7,418 nt of DNA from the NCBI GenBank assembly GCA_903933395.1, contig CAIZKA010000488.1, forward strand, positions 1 to 7,418. Reading direction: 5' to 3'. Position 1 is the first letter of the stretch, and every line of letters begins with the position of its first letter. Both the position numbers and the translations under genes were made by a program. Below the pieces are notes generated by a model, which saw only the letters and a list, made by a program, of their open reading frames with translations, was not told the DNA's origin and did not search any database. This DNA comes from an uncultured beta proteobacterium (GTDB lineage Bacteria; Pseudomonadota; Gammaproteobacteria; Burkholderiales; Rhodocyclaceae). This document shows, one piece after another, positions 6,837 through 7,418 of this stretch.

Positions 6837-7418
6837 ATGAACGAAAAGCTCGCTCCCGCTGCCAAGGCCGGCGTCCTGGCTGAAGCCCTGCCCTACATCA
6901 AGCGCTTTCATGGCAAGACCATCGTCGTCAAGTACGGCGGCAACGCCATGACCGAGGAGCACCTCAAGCAGTGCTTCGCGCGCGACGTGGTGCTGCTCAA
7001 GCTGGTCGGCATGAACCCGGTCGTCGTGCATGGCGGCGGCCCGCAGATCGAAAACCTGCTGGCACGCGTCGGCAAAAAGGGCGAATTCGTCCAGGGCATG
7101 CGCGTCACCGATGCCGAAACCATGGACCTGGTGGAGATGGTGCTCGGCGGCCAGGTCAACAAGGAAATCGTCAACCTCATCAACCAGCATGGCGGCAAGG
7201 CCGTCGGCCTGACCGGCAAGGACGGCAACTTCATCCGCGCCAAGAAACTGCTGATGGAAAACAAGGATGCGCCGGGCGACCTGATCGACATCGGCCAGGT
7301 CGGCGACATCATTTCCATCGACCCCAGCCTGATCGCGCTGCTCGATACCGGCGACTTCATCCCCGTCATCGCGCCGATCGGTGTCGGCAGCGAAGGCGAA
7401 ACCTACAACATCAATGCC
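6837..7418 (+). CDS. argB: N-acetylglutamate kinase ArgB (3' partial)
   Basis: This amino-acid kinase phosphorylates N-acetyl-L-glutamate, the second step of arginine synthesis, in the cytoplasm. The window holds 194 codons of an expected 295 or so, with the frame open at the right edge. Visible motifs are VVKYGGNAM (30-38, phosphate-binding K32), VVVHGGGPQI (62-71), FVQGMRVTD (84-92, R89 for the N-acetylglutamate carboxylate) and GLTGKDG. The sequence ends in YNINA, the active-site Asn region. About 25 residues precede the kinase core and include a helix-like AGVLAEALPYIKRFHGKT. Such an extension is typical of arginine-inhibited hexameric enzymes, so feedback inhibition by arginine is inferred. 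ATG 6837 lacks a clear Shine-Dalgarno sequence but gives a family-typical N-terminus. It has its own promoter and is unrelated to hsp20. Confidence 0.95.
   Translation, partial: MNEKLAPAAKAGVLAEALPYIKRFHGKTIVVKYGGNAMTEEHLKQCFARDVVLLKLVGMNPVVVHGGGPQIENLLARVGKKGEFVQGMRVTDAETMDLVEMVLGGQVNKEIVNLINQHGGKAVGLTGKDGNFIRAKKLLMENKDAPGDLIDIGQVGDIISIDPSLIALLDTGDFIPVIAPIGVGSEGETYNINA

Noticed and set aside
6666..7190. 174-codon open frame on the minus strand opposite argB and its spacer
   Set aside because: It overlaps the well-supported argB reading frame and shows no recognisable domain.

Overview
The window is about 7.4 kb of dense, GC-rich chromosomal DNA. All ten genes lie on the plus strand and gaps are short (longest 157 bp). 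Protein content points to a betaproteobacterium: PilC/PilD of type IV pili, the FmdB-DUF502-AspS gene order, a NudB-type Nudix enzyme, and an ArgB with an N-terminal helical extension. A Rhodocyclales-like lineage is my best guess, but it rests on family resemblance and gene order only.

Left part (1-2030): the 3' end of pilC, cut by the window edge and missing roughly its first 20 residues, then pilD, the prepilin peptidase. These serve type IV pilus assembly at the inner membrane. Middle part (about 2035-2986): a clear TATAAT promoter leads into a small FmdB-type zinc-ribbon gene and a DUF502 membrane-protein gene with a TTG start. A 133-bp spacer with a perfect GC-rich inverted repeat follows.

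Central operon (3120-6191): aspS, then a secreted guanyl-specific ribonuclease of the barnase/RNase Sa family, a barstar-family inhibitor, and nudB (folate pathway). Spacing is +2 nt, a 4-nt ATGA overlap, and another 4-nt ATGA overlap, so these four genes are very probably co-transcribed and translationally coupled. The nuclease keeps its catalytic and guanine-binding residues, and the inhibitor keeps two key acidic residues. A nuclease/inhibitor pair is thus wired into a housekeeping operon. The AspRS carries a His and a Gly associated with non-discriminating enzymes, which suggests Asn-tRNA is made through GatCAB.

Right part (6187-7418): an Hsp20 small heat-shock gene has a convincing sigma-32 promoter whose -35 element (CTTGAAA) overlaps the nudB stop codon. 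After a 157-bp spacer with its own promoter, argB (N-acetylglutamate kinase) begins and runs off the window after 194 codons.

I see no tRNA, rRNA, CRISPR array, insertion sequence or phage gene. The most noteworthy items are the RNase-barstar pair inside the aspS-nudB operon and the heat-shock promoter over the nudB stop.
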